Source: Acidimicrobiaceae bacterium (GTDB taxonomy: Bacteria; Actinomycetota; Acidimicrobiia; Acidimicrobiales; RAAP-2). From it: a stretch of DNA of 59,754 nucleotides. Shown piece by piece: positions 26,738-35,850 of the stretch. The stretch is from contig PMFA01000021.1 of NCBI GenBank assembly GCA_003155915.1, forward strand, positions 174,268 to 234,021. The letters run 5' to 3'. The position numbers and the translations under genes were made by a program. Within the stretch, counting starts at the first letter, position 1. Every line of letters begins with the position of its first letter. The notes beneath the pieces are model-generated. The model ran no database searches. It saw nothing but the letters and a program-made list of their open reading frames with translations, and was not told where the DNA came from.

Positions 26738-27988
26738 CTATCCCTTGCTCGACGTGGGTTTGACAACAGCGGACATCGTGATGAAGTCGCGCGCCCACCA
26801 GGTTTCGAAGTACCTCGCGGGAGTTCCCGTCATCGCCGGTAGCAGTTCTCTGCCGTTCGACGGCGCCGCGAGCCCTCCGGACGTCGAGGGATGGTAGGCG
26901 GAGAAATTGACCCAGTCGGTGTTGATGTCGAGTTCCATTGCGCGTACCGCGCCGGCGCGAACGAGGAGGTTCGCGAGGTCAGTGATGTTGAGACCCGGAC
27001 CACCCACGTAGACGAGTGCCCCGTTGGCGGTGATACCTATGCCCGAACGCCACACGTAGACCGCGTTGCCCAGGGTGAAGCCCCATTTCGTCGTGTCATT
27101 CGCCTCGAGACCGGCGACGGGCCGACCGTTATTCACGAGTAGATCAAGGTTCTGGCGAACGGACACGATTGTGTGGTTCGGCGTGACGTCGTTGCCCCAC
27201 GACACGATGTTGCTCGAACCGTTGCGGTACACCACGAACGATGCCGCGCCCCTACGCAGCGGAATCTCGGTCTTTCCCGCGGTGTAGTAGCCACCATTGG
27301 CGTTCGCCATGAGAAAGCCGGCGTTGAACGCGGCCACCAGAGTGCGCGCCGCCGAATTCTTTACGGGAGCGCTATTCGGAAACGGGCCGCCACCGGGAAT
27401 CGAACTGCCCGAGTAGAGCGTCGCGCGCAGAAGTTTCGTATCCATCCACGCGACGCCCACCACATAACTCGTGTGGATTGCGTCGGGTCGAAGCGTGGTC
27501 TCATAAATCGCCGGAACGCCGTCGACGCGGCGACCTACCGGTGACCAATCTCCTTCGCCGGGGATGGCCGGTGACGCGAAGGGGACGATGGGCTTGGGTG
27601 TGGGTAGATAGGCCGCGGAAGTCGAATTGGTTGGTTGGGACGCGGAAGGCGTGCGAATCGCACCCGGCGGCAGGGTGCCGCCCACCGGTGGGGGGTGATG
27701 GCTGTACCATTCGTTCTCCACCCAGTTCACGATGCTGGACGCGCCGTGACCTCGGGCCCACTCGGCGAATCGTGAGCCCATGGAACTGCCGAGGGCGGGG
27801 TTCAAGAGTGCGCCCCCGAGGGAGAACGCCAACCATATGAAGGCGACGGCGAAGACGGCCAGGACAACTCGCTTTAGGCGTCGGTGCCTGCCGGGCCCAC
27901 GGCGACCGGACCGCGCCGAAAAGATGTGGCGAGGTGGTTGCTGTGCGTGGCGCGGGGGTCGGTATCGATTCACAGTTGATTGTGCCAT
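26738..27988 (-). CDS. Membrane-anchored phosphodiester glycosidase (NAGPA-domain) protein
   Basis: A 416-residue protein with a very basic N-terminus, one membrane helix (about 41-62) and an extracytoplasmic domain. AFNAGFLMANANGGYYTAGK and the later RSGIGITANGALVYVGG and RAMELDINTDWVNF blocks match the NAGPA/phosphodiester glycosidase family (PF09992 type). Family members remove sugars from phosphodiester-linked glycans; the bacterial substrates are mostly unknown. The start lies 4 bases after the b-cytochrome gene stop, so the two are co-transcribed. Confidence 0.83.
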   Translation of the reverse strand: MAQSTVNRYRPPRHAQQPPRHIFSARSGRRGPGRHRRLKRVVLAVFAVAFIWLAFSLGGALLNPALGSSMGSRFAEWARGHGASSIVNWVENEWYSHHPPPVGGTLPPGAIRTPSASQPTNSTSAAYLPTPKPIVPFASPAIPGEGDWSPVGRRVDGVPAIYETTLRPDAIHTSYVVGVAWMDTKLLRATLYSGSSIPGGGPFPNSAPVKNSAARTLVAAFNAGFLMANANGGYYTAGKTEIPLRRGAASFVVYRNGSSNIVSWGNDVTPNHTIVSVRQNLDLLVNNGRPVAGLEANDTTKWGFTLGNAVYVWRSGIGITANGALVYVGGPGLNITDLANLLVRAGAVRAMELDINTDWVNFSAYHPSTSGGLAAPSNGRELLPAMTGTPARYFETWWARDFITMSAVVKPTSSKG

Positions 27989-27991
27989 TAG

Positions 27992-28642
27992 CTATCCGCG
28001 GGCGCTCAGCCAGGTACCCACGGACGGGATCGTCAAGAAACCGAGCACCACACCGCTGGCCAGGCTCGTCGTTATCACGAGTCGACGCCACCGCGAACCC
28101 GCAACTCGCACCCTCGTGCGACGCACCCAGTCCTTGGTCGAGAGTTGTGCCGTCTCCTTTATGTGACCGAGGACGTGGATCGTCATGCAGGCGAACCACA
28201 CGACGAAACTCGCCTGGTGCAAGAGGAGCATGTTGCCTCGCCACGCGTGCGGTGCCAAGAGGAGCAGGATTCCCGAAGCGAAGAGAATGACCGTCAGGAT
28301 CGCTACGAACGGTCCCAGCAATCGCAGGATCAACAGCGGTGGTCCCTTTTCTCGGTATTCGCGCGACCCCGAGTAATACTTGGCGAAGCGCCAGAACGTG
28401 CTGGCCAGCTTCACGAGCACCGGCGGCACGAGAAGCATGCCGATGAAGACGTGCAGCGTGAGGAGCGATCCGACTCGAAGAACGGTCACGCCCTCGACGG
28501 CGAGCAGCACGAGCAGCACGAGCGCGGTTGAACTCGTGAGTCGAGCGTTGGCGTCGGTACCGAGTTTGCGCGGGCTTTGGCGACGCCGTGCATTCGACGG
28601 GCTGGGACGATGCTCGAACAGTGGTTGATCGTGGATCGTCAC
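27992..28642 (-). CDS. Four-helix membrane protein, probable b-type cytochrome
   Basis: A 216-residue membrane protein. Four hydrophobic helices are seen, with His in LTLHVFIGM, in LLLHQASFVVW and in MTIHVLGH, a spacing like di-haem cytochrome b561 or DUF4405 proteins. A fifth, C-terminal hydrophobic stretch follows. It begins at GTG 28642 with no strong ribosome site. Its position beside a ferric-reductase-like gene and a flavin carrier supports an electron-transfer role, which is inference. Confidence 0.65.
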   Translation of the reverse strand: MTIHDQPLFEHRPSPSNARRRQSPRKLGTDANARLTSSTALVLLVLLAVEGVTVLRVGSLLTLHVFIGMLLVPPVLVKLASTFWRFAKYYSGSREYREKGPPLLILRLLGPFVAILTVILFASGILLLLAPHAWRGNMLLLHQASFVVWFACMTIHVLGHIKETAQLSTKDWVRRTRVRVAGSRWRRLVITTSLASGVVLGFLTIPSVGTWLSARG

Positions 28643-28743
28643 TATCGTCGACCGGTCTCAGGATTCGAGGCGGTGACCAATTCGAGCACCGCGGAGGAGC
28701 AATTGAACGCGCGGGTGCCCGGGTCAGTACTCGTCATGCATCA

Positions 28744-28778
28744 AAGGTTAAGGAGCGAACCTTACGACCGCATTAAGG
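28744..28778. promoter_or_regulatory. Candidate operator upstream of the cytochrome/NAGPA operon
   Basis: AAGGTT at 28744-28749 and AACCTT at 28758-28763 form a dyad, and TTAAGG occurs at 28748-28753 and again at 28773-28778. A similar TAAGGAGC sequence lies at 26645-26652 in front of the ferric-reductase-like gene. The nearby OmpR-type regulator could bind such sites. This is pattern recognition only. Confidence 0.3.
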
Positions 28779-28857
28779 CCATTGGACTCTTCATGAATTC
28801 TTACTTTCACCCCCGGTTGGCATCGCCTGTCGTTGTCCGCAAGGGGTTCAAAGGACG

Positions 28858-30150
28858 TCAGTGTGACTCATCGGTGTCGGAGTGATCGTCCTTGACGGTG
28901 GAGTGAGTGCCGGTCCTCGGTGCGGCTCGGCGCCACGTGACTTCAAATTTCGCGCCGCCCATTGACGCGGTGCCAATCGTGCACTGCGCCTGGGTCGCGC
29001 GAATGATGGAGTCGGCGATAGCGAGTCCGAGTCCGGTCCCGCCCGCCGGCGTCGACGTTCGATGGAAACGGTCGAAGATAAGCGCACGTTCGTGAGGGTC
29101 GATACCGGGACCGCTGTCGTCGATTTCGAGGGTCACTGTATTTCCGTGAGTGGCGACGATCACTTCGACTTGCCCCCCGTCGCCGGCGAACTTGCACGCG
29201 TTGTCAACCAAGACGCCGAGGAGGCGGTCAATGGATTCGCGCGGTGCGCGCACGAAGGCATCCTCGTCGCCGAACTTCATGAAGACGAGTCGGAGTTGTG
29301 ACGCCTCGGCGACGACCTGGAACCTCTGCGTGCACGCGAAGGCCATGGCCTCGAGGTCGACGGTCTCATCGGTGTGTTGCTTGAGCTCCCCGTCGGAACG
29401 CGCGAGCCACAAGAGGTCCTCGACGATTCGCTGGAGGCGGTGGCCTTCACCCCCGATTCGTTCGAGCGCCGATCGATACGACTGCGCGTCTCGATCTTTG
29501 CTTAGGGCGATGGACACCTCGGCTTCGATGACGCTGAGCGGCGTCCTCAGCTCGTGCGAGGCGTCCGCGGTGAACTCACGTTGGCGACGTTGTGCCCGGG
29601 CGATCGGCGAAAGGGCGCGAATGCCCACCACGTATGAGGCGCCGTACATCAAGACGAGGAGCACGGCGCCGAAGATCAGTTCGGCGTTGACCAATGAATC
29701 TCGAACCCGCTCGACGTCGGCCAGGCTCTCTCCCGCTACGAGCCACCCCGATTTGAACGACACCGCGCGCACCTCGAACGTCGAATTGCCGATTCGCATC
29801 GAATCGTCACCCGCGACCCACGTCGTCGAAGGGAGGCGCGGCGAGCCGGCGGTGATTGCGGTGACCGCGCCGCTCGAAGCGACCTTCCATACGAACACGG
29901 GCACGTCATCGTCGTCGAGATCGCCGGACTCTTTCGCGCGAGTCCCGGCGACGGATCCTTCTCGTTGGCCACCGCTCTTTACCGCCAGAACCAATCGTTG
30001 GCTCAAACGGACGTCCACCTGCGACGTCAGGTGATCGATCAGGGAAAAGTTGAAGATGAGCGCGATGAGCACATAACTGCCCATGCCAATCAACGTGGCG
30101 ACCACCGCCACCTTGCCCGCTCGAATGCGGTCAGAACGTTCGGTCTTCAC
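28858..30150 (-). CDS. Sensor histidine kinase (two-component, EnvZ/PhoR type)
   Basis: About 430 residues: helix 1 (VAVVATLIGMGSYVLIALIF), an extracytoplasmic sensor of about 110 residues, helix 2 (ELIFGAVLLVLMYGASYVV), HisKA with H in FTADASHELRTPLSVIE, and HATPase with DNACKFAGDGG, DDSGPGI and GGTGLGLAIA. The GTG at 30150 overlaps the TGA of the response regulator gene, so it is preferred to the longer frame from 30204. It pairs with the OmpR-type regulator upstream and lies next to the redox cluster it may control. Confidence 0.92.
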   Translation of the reverse strand: MKTERSDRIRAGKVAVVATLIGMGSYVLIALIFNFSLIDHLTSQVDVRLSQRLVLAVKSGGQREGSVAGTRAKESGDLDDDDVPVFVWKVASSGAVTAITAGSPRLPSTTWVAGDDSMRIGNSTFEVRAVSFKSGWLVAGESLADVERVRDSLVNAELIFGAVLLVLMYGASYVVGIRALSPIARAQRRQREFTADASHELRTPLSVIEAEVSIALSKDRDAQSYRSALERIGGEGHRLQRIVEDLLWLARSDGELKQHTDETVDLEAMAFACTQRFQVVAEASQLRLVFMKFGDEDAFVRAPRESIDRLLGVLVDNACKFAGDGGQVEVIVATHGNTVTLEIDDSGPGIDPHERALIFDRFHRTSTPAGGTGLGLAIADSIIRATQAQCTIGTASMGGAKFEVTWRRAAPRTGTHSTVKDDHSDTDESH

Positions 30151-30851
30151 GACGCAACCACTCGATAGCCGAAACCTCGTACGGTCTCGATCTTCGCATC
30201 GCACCCGGCGATTTTGGCGCGGATCCTCGCGATATGGACTTCAATCGTGTTCGATCCGACGGCGTCGGCCTGATCGCTCCACACCTGATTGGCGATCGTC
30301 CGTCGAGATACGGCGGCGGGGCTCCGGCGCAGCAGCAACTCGATGAGGAGTCGCTCGGTCGACGTGAGCTCGACGTCCTTACCCGCGACGCGTAGTTCGC
30401 GCGTCGCTGCGTCAAATTCCAGATCACCGCAGCGGATCTCCTCGTGGAACCGCAACGCCGGGCGTCGCTGTAGGGCCTGCAGTCGCGCGACGAGCTCGCC
30501 GAAGTCGAAAGGCTTTACCAAGTAATCGTCCGCACCGGCGTTGAGCCCCTCAACTCGATCGACGGGCGCGTCGCGGGCGGTCAGGATGAGAATCGGCGTC
30601 GTGACGCCGAGCTTTCGAACCAGCGCCAATGTCTCGATGCCGCTGCGCTTGGGCATGCGCCAATCCAAGATCGCGACTTCGTATTCGTTGTCCCTGAGCA
30701 TGATCGTCGCGGCTTCACCGTCCTCGACGACGTCGACGACGTAGCCCGCTTCTTGCAGACCACGCTGAAGGACTTCACGAAGCGTGCGGTCGTCCTCGGC
30801 GACGAGAATTCTCACGTCGAACGATCGCTTCTCATCGAGACTGGCGGCCAC
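30147..30851 (-). CDS. OmpR-family response regulator
   Basis: A 234-residue regulator with a receiver domain (acidic pair in VAEDDRTLRE, phospho-acceptor Asp in AILDWRMPKRSG, Lys in YLVKPFDFGEL) and a C-terminal winged helix (ELTSTERLLIELLLRR to VRGFGYRVVAS). The longest start is 30851; GTG 30815 would give the more usual V-RILVAEDD N-terminus. It is coupled to the kinase gene by a 4-base overlap. Confidence 0.93.
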   Translation of the reverse strand: MAASLDEKRSFDVRILVAEDDRTLREVLQRGLQEAGYVVDVVEDGEAATIMLRDNEYEVAILDWRMPKRSGIETLALVRKLGVTTPILILTARDAPVDRVEGLNAGADDYLVKPFDFGELVARLQALQRRPALRFHEEIRCGDLEFDAATRELRVAGKDVELTSTERLLIELLLRRSPAAVSRRTIANQVWSDQADAVGSNTIEVHIARIRAKIAGCDAKIETVRGFGYRVVAS

Positions 30852-31016
30852 GAGGTGATGGACCGATGACCGCGTCCGAACCGTCGCCGAGACGATGACG
30901 GGTTCAGGATTGAGCTGAGGCGCACGCTATGCATTCTCGTCGAGTACGAATCGGTTGCTTTCGCACTGTCCCAGGGGTCTAAGCGCTTTTGGAGAACATA
31001 TGAGCCACGGCCCTGG

Positions 31017-31793
31017 CTAGCGGTCGGCTGCATCGGTCACCATTCGCCAGAGAGGCCCGGGCAAGTGTCGCAACACGAAGAAGACGTAGCGCAGGATCGG
31101 CGGGCTCCAGATGATTGGCGTTCGATCGGCGAGCCCCTTCATGATGTCACCCGCGACCTCGTCGACACCGGTGGCGAAGGGCGGTTCCTTGGCCCCGGTC
31201 GTCATCTTGGAACGAACGTGTCCCGGCCGCACGAGTTGTAGCGAGACGCCGGTGCCCTCAAGAGAATCAGCCAGGCCGATGCAGAGACGATCGAGACCGG
31301 CTTTGGCTCCGCCGTAGAGATACTTGGCGCGTCGCACGCGCACCGCGGCAACCGAGGAGAGAACCAGGATGCGCCCGCTGCCTTGGCTCACCAGGAGGTT
31401 GCGCGCTTGGGCGAGCGCGGCGACGGGCCACGTGAAGTTCACGGTCGCCATTTCGCCAGCCATGGTCGAGTCATCCTGGAACCGCTCCTGATCGCCGAGC
31501 AGACCGACCGCGACCACCACGAGGTCGACGAGATCACCGGCCTTCGCGAACGACTCGTTCACCGCGCGCTCGGCGTCCGAAGGGTCTCGGGCGTCGAAAA
31601 GCACAGTGTCGACTCGGCTGGCGCCGCAGTCGAGCGCTTCAGAGGACGCCTCATCGAGGAGTCCTTGGTTTCGGCCGGCCAGCACGACGGTGTGGGCGCG
31701 CGCGGCGCAGAGCCTCTTGGTCAGGGCGCGCGCGATGTCGGAACTCCCGGCGAGCACGACCACGCACTGCGGTTGTCCGAACGCGTTCTCCAC
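31017..31793 (-). CDS. dprE2: Decaprenylphospho-beta-D-erythro-pentofuranosid-2-ulose 2-reductase (DprE2)
   Basis: A short-chain dehydrogenase of about 258 residues. VVVLAGSSDIARALTKRL is the NAD(P)-binding start, with Ser in VLSSVAA and YLYGGAKAGLDR giving the Y-x3-K site. With DprE1 it epimerises decaprenylphosphoryl-ribose to -arabinose, the arabinan donor. I take GTG 31793, one base after the DprE1 stop, rather than the in-frame ATG at 31832 that would overlap dprE1. The C-terminal PPILRYVFFVLRHLPGPLWR is typical of DprE2. Confidence 0.9.
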   Translation of the reverse strand: MENAFGQPQCVVVLAGSSDIARALTKRLCAARAHTVVLAGRNQGLLDEASSEALDCGASRVDTVLFDARDPSDAERAVNESFAKAGDLVDLVVVAVGLLGDQERFQDDSTMAGEMATVNFTWPVAALAQARNLLVSQGSGRILVLSSVAAVRVRRAKYLYGGAKAGLDRLCIGLADSLEGTGVSLQLVRPGHVRSKMTTGAKEPPFATGVDEVAGDIMKGLADRTPIIWSPPILRYVFFVLRHLPGPLWRMVTDAADR

Positions 31794-31794
31794 G

Positions 31795-33126
31795 TCACGC
31801 TCCCACGAGGTTGAGACGTCGTGCGAGGTCACTCGTCACAATGTGCTCGGGGTCCACTCGGTTCTTGACCTCAAGGAATGCGTCGAGCTGGGGATACATG
31901 GCCCTCATCTTCTCCGGGCTCAATCGGGCGTCCTTCGCGAGATAAATCCGCCCGCCCGCCAAGAGGACCATCTCGTCGAGGTCGTCGAGCAGTCGCGGTA
32001 GCGATGCGGGACCGATGGGCAAATCGAGCGCCAGTGTCCAACCGGGCATCGGGAACGAGAGCGGCCCCGGACTCGATGGGCCGAAGCGCTTCAGTACGGC
32101 GAGGAAACTGGCGACGCCCGAAGATGAGAGGTGTTCGATTGCTCGGCGCACGGTGTCGCTGGAACCTTCGGGCACGCAGAACTGGTACTGGACGAATCCG
32201 CGGCGACCGTACAGGCGGTTCCAGTCGCGAACCCCGTCGAGGGGATGGAAAAATGAGGAGATCGACTCGGGTTTGGCGAGCTGCAATCTCGGTGACGACC
32301 GGAACCAGGCCTCGTTAAAGGCCCTAATGGTGAGCGGATTGAGGAGGCCGTTCGGTGCGTCGAAAGGAACCTTGAGCCTCGCCGGTGCGGGTGCGAGGAG
32401 TGAAGGAGATTCGACGTCGTTTGAGCGCGCGTGTTCACCGCGGGTCAGTATCGAGCGCCCCAAGTGCGCGCCGCGCGTCATGCAGTCGACCCAGGCAACT
32501 GAATAGCGAAAGTTCTCATCACCGTGCGTCATCTCGCTCATGACCTCATCGAGATTGGGGAACCGCTGCGTGTCCACGAGTACCTGATCGGTTTCGATCC
32601 GGAGCAGTTTGAGCGTCACAGCGGTGATGACGCCGGTCAAGCCCATTCCGCCCATGGTCGCCCAGAACAGTTCCGGGTCGACACTCGGCGAGACCGTGGC
32701 GCCGCCGCCGGGTGTCACGATGCGCATCTCGATGACGTGACGCGCGAACGAGCCGTCGACGTGATGATTCTTCCCGTGTACGTCGGCGGCAATCGCACCG
32801 CCGATGGTCACCTGGCGAGTACCCGGCGTCACCGGAAGGAACCATCCCTGGGGGATGCTCTCGCTAAGTAGTTCGTCGAGTGACGCACCCGCACCAACGA
32901 GTACCACTCCTTGGTCATCGATTGGTCCTATGTCACCGATGCGACTTCGCAGTACCGTGCCGCCGCTCACCTGGGCGGCGTCACCGTAGCTGCGCCCGAG
33001 GCCCCGCGCGATGATGGCTCGCGACGAAGCCAATGCGATGGCAATCTCCGATTCGCTCGACACGTCGTCCAAAGTGGCGACGCTGGGCGACGTACGACCC
33101 CAACCGCAAAGCGTGACGCGACTCAT
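31795..33126 (-). CDS. dprE1: Decaprenylphospho-beta-D-ribofuranose 2-oxidase (DprE1)
   Basis: A 443-residue FAD-dependent oxidase of the VAO fold. ARGLGRSYGDAA and GGAIAADVHGKNHH match the flavin-binding region of the mycobacterial enzyme, and the C-terminal part carries YPQLDAFLEVKNRVDP. It oxidises DPR to the keto intermediate that DprE2 reduces. The residue corresponding to mycobacterial Cys387 (in PGWNICVDF) is Ala366 here (PGWTLALDL). ATG 33126 overlaps the UbiA stop as ATGA; the longer frame to 33345 is a shadow over that gene. Confidence 0.93.
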   Translation of the reverse strand: MSRVTLCGWGRTSPSVATLDDVSSESEIAIALASSRAIIARGLGRSYGDAAQVSGGTVLRSRIGDIGPIDDQGVVLVGAGASLDELLSESIPQGWFLPVTPGTRQVTIGGAIAADVHGKNHHVDGSFARHVIEMRIVTPGGGATVSPSVDPELFWATMGGMGLTGVITAVTLKLLRIETDQVLVDTQRFPNLDEVMSEMTHGDENFRYSVAWVDCMTRGAHLGRSILTRGEHARSNDVESPSLLAPAPARLKVPFDAPNGLLNPLTIRAFNEAWFRSSPRLQLAKPESISSFFHPLDGVRDWNRLYGRRGFVQYQFCVPEGSSDTVRRAIEHLSSSGVASFLAVLKRFGPSSPGPLSFPMPGWTLALDLPIGPASLPRLLDDLDEMVLLAGGRIYLAKDARLSPEKMRAMYPQLDAFLEVKNRVDPEHIVTSDLARRLNLVGA

Positions 33127-34040
33127 CCGTAGACTCCCCACGCCAAGAGCGCGACCCAGATGAGGGCGAGCGCCTGGACCGTGCGGTTGTGCAGGAGCAG
33201 ATCTTCCGGGGCGGCGCTGTCGCCGGCGTCCGCGGAGCGCATGATGAAGAGGACGGCGAAGACGACCGGGACGACGGTCAAACGAATCGGCACGAAGTCG
33301 TTGTAGGTCGAAGAGAGGCCGGTCGACGACGTGTCGAACGCCCACAGGCAGTAACCGGTAACGACCACGGTGGCGCTGAGTGTGAGCGCGGAGCGCAGGA
33401 ACTCCAACGTGTACTCAGCCAGTACCGGGCGAGTGGCCTTCACGCCAACCTTCTTCATCTCGCTGGTCCGTTTCCCCACCACCAGGAAAAGTGCGCCAAA
33501 GGAGATAACGACGAGGAACCACGTTGAGACAGTGATGTGCGACGTGACCGCGCCGCCGTAGGCGCGAAGGAAGAAGCCGCTGGCCACGACACCCAACTCG
33601 ATGATCGCGAGGTTCTTCAACCATAGGGAGTAACAAATCGAGATCACAAAATAAAGTCCGAGGATTAGTAGTAACCCTTGACAGCGCGACAGCACGAAGG
33701 GTAAGGCGAAGGCGACAATGACGAGCACGGCGGCGCAGGTCAAGGCCAATCGAATTGACAGTTCTCCTGAAGCGATCGCACGCAAATGTTTGGTTGGATG
33801 AAGGCGGTCCGCCTCAACGTCTCGTACATCGTTGATCAAATAGATCGCCGAAGCCATGCAGCAGAACGCGACGAATGCGGTCGCGGTGCGCCAGAGAACG
33901 TCGGCGTGAGTCAAACTGTGCGCCGCCGCCGGGGCGACGGCCAGCAGTCCATTTTTCACCCACTGGGTGGGTCGCATCGCGGAGACGAGCGCGGGCAGCG
34001 GTCGTCTCCTCTGCGTGAGAGACGTTGTCACGACTGCCAA
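33123..34040 (-). CDS. Decaprenyl-phosphate phosphoribosyltransferase (UbiA family)
   Basis: A 305-residue UbiA-type prenyltransferase with about eight to nine membrane helices. MRPTQWVKNGLL at the N-terminus and the first Asp motif NDVRDVEADRLHP are as in the mycobacterial Rv3806c enzyme, which joins PRPP and decaprenyl phosphate to make the 5-phosphoribosyl lipid. It is the first gene of a three-gene operon with dprE1 and dprE2. A dedicated phosphatase (Rv3807c-like) is not in the window. Confidence 0.9.
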   Translation of the reverse strand: MAVVTTSLTQRRRPLPALVSAMRPTQWVKNGLLAVAPAAAHSLTHADVLWRTATAFVAFCCMASAIYLINDVRDVEADRLHPTKHLRAIASGELSIRLALTCAAVLVIVAFALPFVLSRCQGLLLILGLYFVISICYSLWLKNLAIIELGVVASGFFLRAYGGAVTSHITVSTWFLVVISFGALFLVVGKRTSEMKKVGVKATRPVLAEYTLEFLRSALTLSATVVVTGYCLWAFDTSSTGLSSTYNDFVPIRLTVVPVVFAVLFIMRSADAGDSAAPEDLLLHNRTVQALALIWVALLAWGVYG

Positions 34041-34734
34041 CGCTACTCGTGTGCCTTCACTGAATGAGCGGGACGAAAGTACTTTCGCCTGCGTATCGAC
34101 ACGAAACCACTCATCGAACGCACGTTTCGCGACCTCGTCATCGATTTGACTTGAACATACAGCGACGAACCTTACGAACTGATGAACGACGCGCCGAGGT
34201 TCGAGCTTTTCATCGCCTCGAAATGCGAGGGACTTTGTGGGGCGAGCGCTACGAACTCCACCATGACGCTCGACGAGTCAGCAAGTACTCTAAATACGTC
34301 TCGCTGTCATTCGGATCCCTTTCAAAGGAATGAAATGATCCGAGAGGCAGCGAGACGTTGCGTTCGCGTCCCAGGGGATCGACCAGCAAGCCCTTCTCGA
34401 GTGCTCGCGCCGGCGCCAAAAAGTGATGATCTAATTCGCTCTGGACGAAGAGCGACGACGTCCGAGAGCGGGAAAGCGCGAAGCGACGAACCTCACGTCA
34501 ACAGCGCCGCGACGACCCGGCGAATGAGTCGAATCACGAGACGAGACGTCGTGTCGGGCGCCTAGAGAAGCATCATGGTTCGTCGGGTGGGATTGTCTGG
34601 CACTCGCTCTCTGGGGGTTGAACCTTCGGGCTGAAAAACGGCGCGAGAAGAGGAAGAATGTTGGACCGGAGCGCGCTGCGAGCACTACTGTTTGACGAAA
34701 CGAGGATCGGTCACCCAGCGCGAGGGGAGTGTTT
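34041..34734. other. 694-base intergenic stretch with no convincing gene
   Basis: This lies between the divergent DPA operon and the propeller gene. Several short open frames cross it (for example 34182-34565 plus and 34431-34859 minus), but none has a ribosome site with a domain-like protein, and the minus one runs into the propeller gene. Both flanking promoters must lie here. I recognised no RNA gene or transposon end. Confidence 0.6.
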
Positions 34735-35850
34735 ATGAGTGGCGTGCGAGTGCTGGTAGGAACAAGAAAAGGTGCCTTCGTATTACGCTCAGATGGCCTG
34801 CGCAAGAACTGGGACGTCAGTGGCCCGTTCTTCGGGGGCTGGGAGATGTACCACCTCAAGGGTTCACCCGTCGATCCGAATCGTATCTACGCTTCCCAGG
34901 GAACGGGCTGGTTCGGCCAACTCATCCAACGCTCGAACGACGGCGGCGAGACGTGGGAGCCCGTTGGCAACCAGTTCAACTACGACGGCGTGCCCGGCAC
35001 GCACCAGTGGTACGACGGCACACCTCACCCGTGGGAGTTCGCGAGGGTGTGGCACCTCGAACCGTCGCTGAGCGACCCCGACGCGGTGTTGGCCGGCGTC
35101 GAAGACGCCGCGCTCTTCCAATCGACCGACGGTGGTGAGAATTGGAGCGAACTATCGGGCTTGCGCAAACAAGACTCTGGTGCATCGTGGCAGCCCGGTG
35201 CGGGAGGGATGTGCTTGCACTCGATCATCGTGAGCCCGAAGGACCCGGAGCGCATCTTCGTGGCCATTTCGTCGGCGGGCGCCTTTCGCACCGACGACGG
35301 GGGCAAGAGTTGGCGACCGATCAATAAAGGTCTTCACTCGGAGGGGATTCCCGACGGGGACGCCGAAGTCGGGCACTGCGTTCACCACATCACGATGCAC
35401 CCTTCGAAGCCCGACACGTTGTTCATGCAGAAGCACTGGGACGTGATGCGAACGGACAATGCCGGCGATTCGTGGGTTGAGATCAGCGGCAATCTGCCGA
35501 CGGACTTTGGATTCGCGATTGACGTTCACGCCCACGAACCCGAGACGGTGTACGTGGTGCCGATCAAGAGCGACTCCGAGCACTACCCGCTTGACGGTCA
35601 GCTTCGGGTGTACCGCAGTCGAAGCGGTGGCAATGAGTGGGAGCCGCTCACGAAGGGCCTGCCGCAAAGCAACTGTTACGTCGACGTGCTGCGCGACGCG
35701 ATGAGCGTGGACTCACTCGATCGATGCGGCCTGTACTTCGGCACGACGGGCGGTCAGGTCTACGCGTCGAACGACGAAGGTGACAGCTGGGAGGCAATCG
35801 TTCGTGACCTGCCCGCGGTCTTGTCGGTCGAGGTCCAGACGCTGGCATGA
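34735..35850 (+). CDS. BNR/sortilin-like beta-propeller protein, probably cytosolic
   Basis: A 371-residue protein with repeated Asp-box/BNR units: [60 protein letters not shown] and [12 protein letters not shown]. These define a six- to seven-bladed propeller of the WD40/YVTN/BNR class. No signal peptide is present (it begins [20 protein letters not shown]), unlike secreted sialidases, so an enzyme role is doubtful. ATG 34735 follows GAGGGGAG. Its TGA overlaps the start of a MoaD/ThiS-like gene as ATGA, so the two are made together. Confidence 0.85.
   Translation: MSGVRVLVGTRKGAFVLRSDGLRKNWDVSGPFFGGWEMYHLKGSPVDPNRIYASQGTGWFGQLIQRSNDGGETWEPVGNQFNYDGVPGTHQWYDGTPHPWEFARVWHLEPSLSDPDAVLAGVEDAALFQSTDGGENWSELSGLRKQDSGASWQPGAGGMCLHSIIVSPKDPERIFVAISSAGAFRTDDGGKSWRPINKGLHSEGIPDGDAEVGHCVHHITMHPSKPDTLFMQKHWDVMRTDNAGDSWVEISGNLPTDFGFAIDVHAHEPETVYVVPIKSDSEHYPLDGQLRVYRSRSGGNEWEPLTKGLPQSNCYVDVLRDAMSVDSLDRCGLYFGTTGGQVYASNDEGDSWEAIVRDLPAVLSVEVQTLA

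Noticed and set aside
33127-33345. N-terminal extension of DprE1
   Set aside because: It is the shadow of the UbiA gene in another frame; ATG 33126 overlaps the UbiA stop as ATGA.
34182-34859. Open frames 34182-34565 (plus) and 34431-34859 (minus) as genes
   Set aside because: They are rich in Arg/Ser without domain features, lack ribosome sites, overlap each other, and the minus one runs into the propeller gene.
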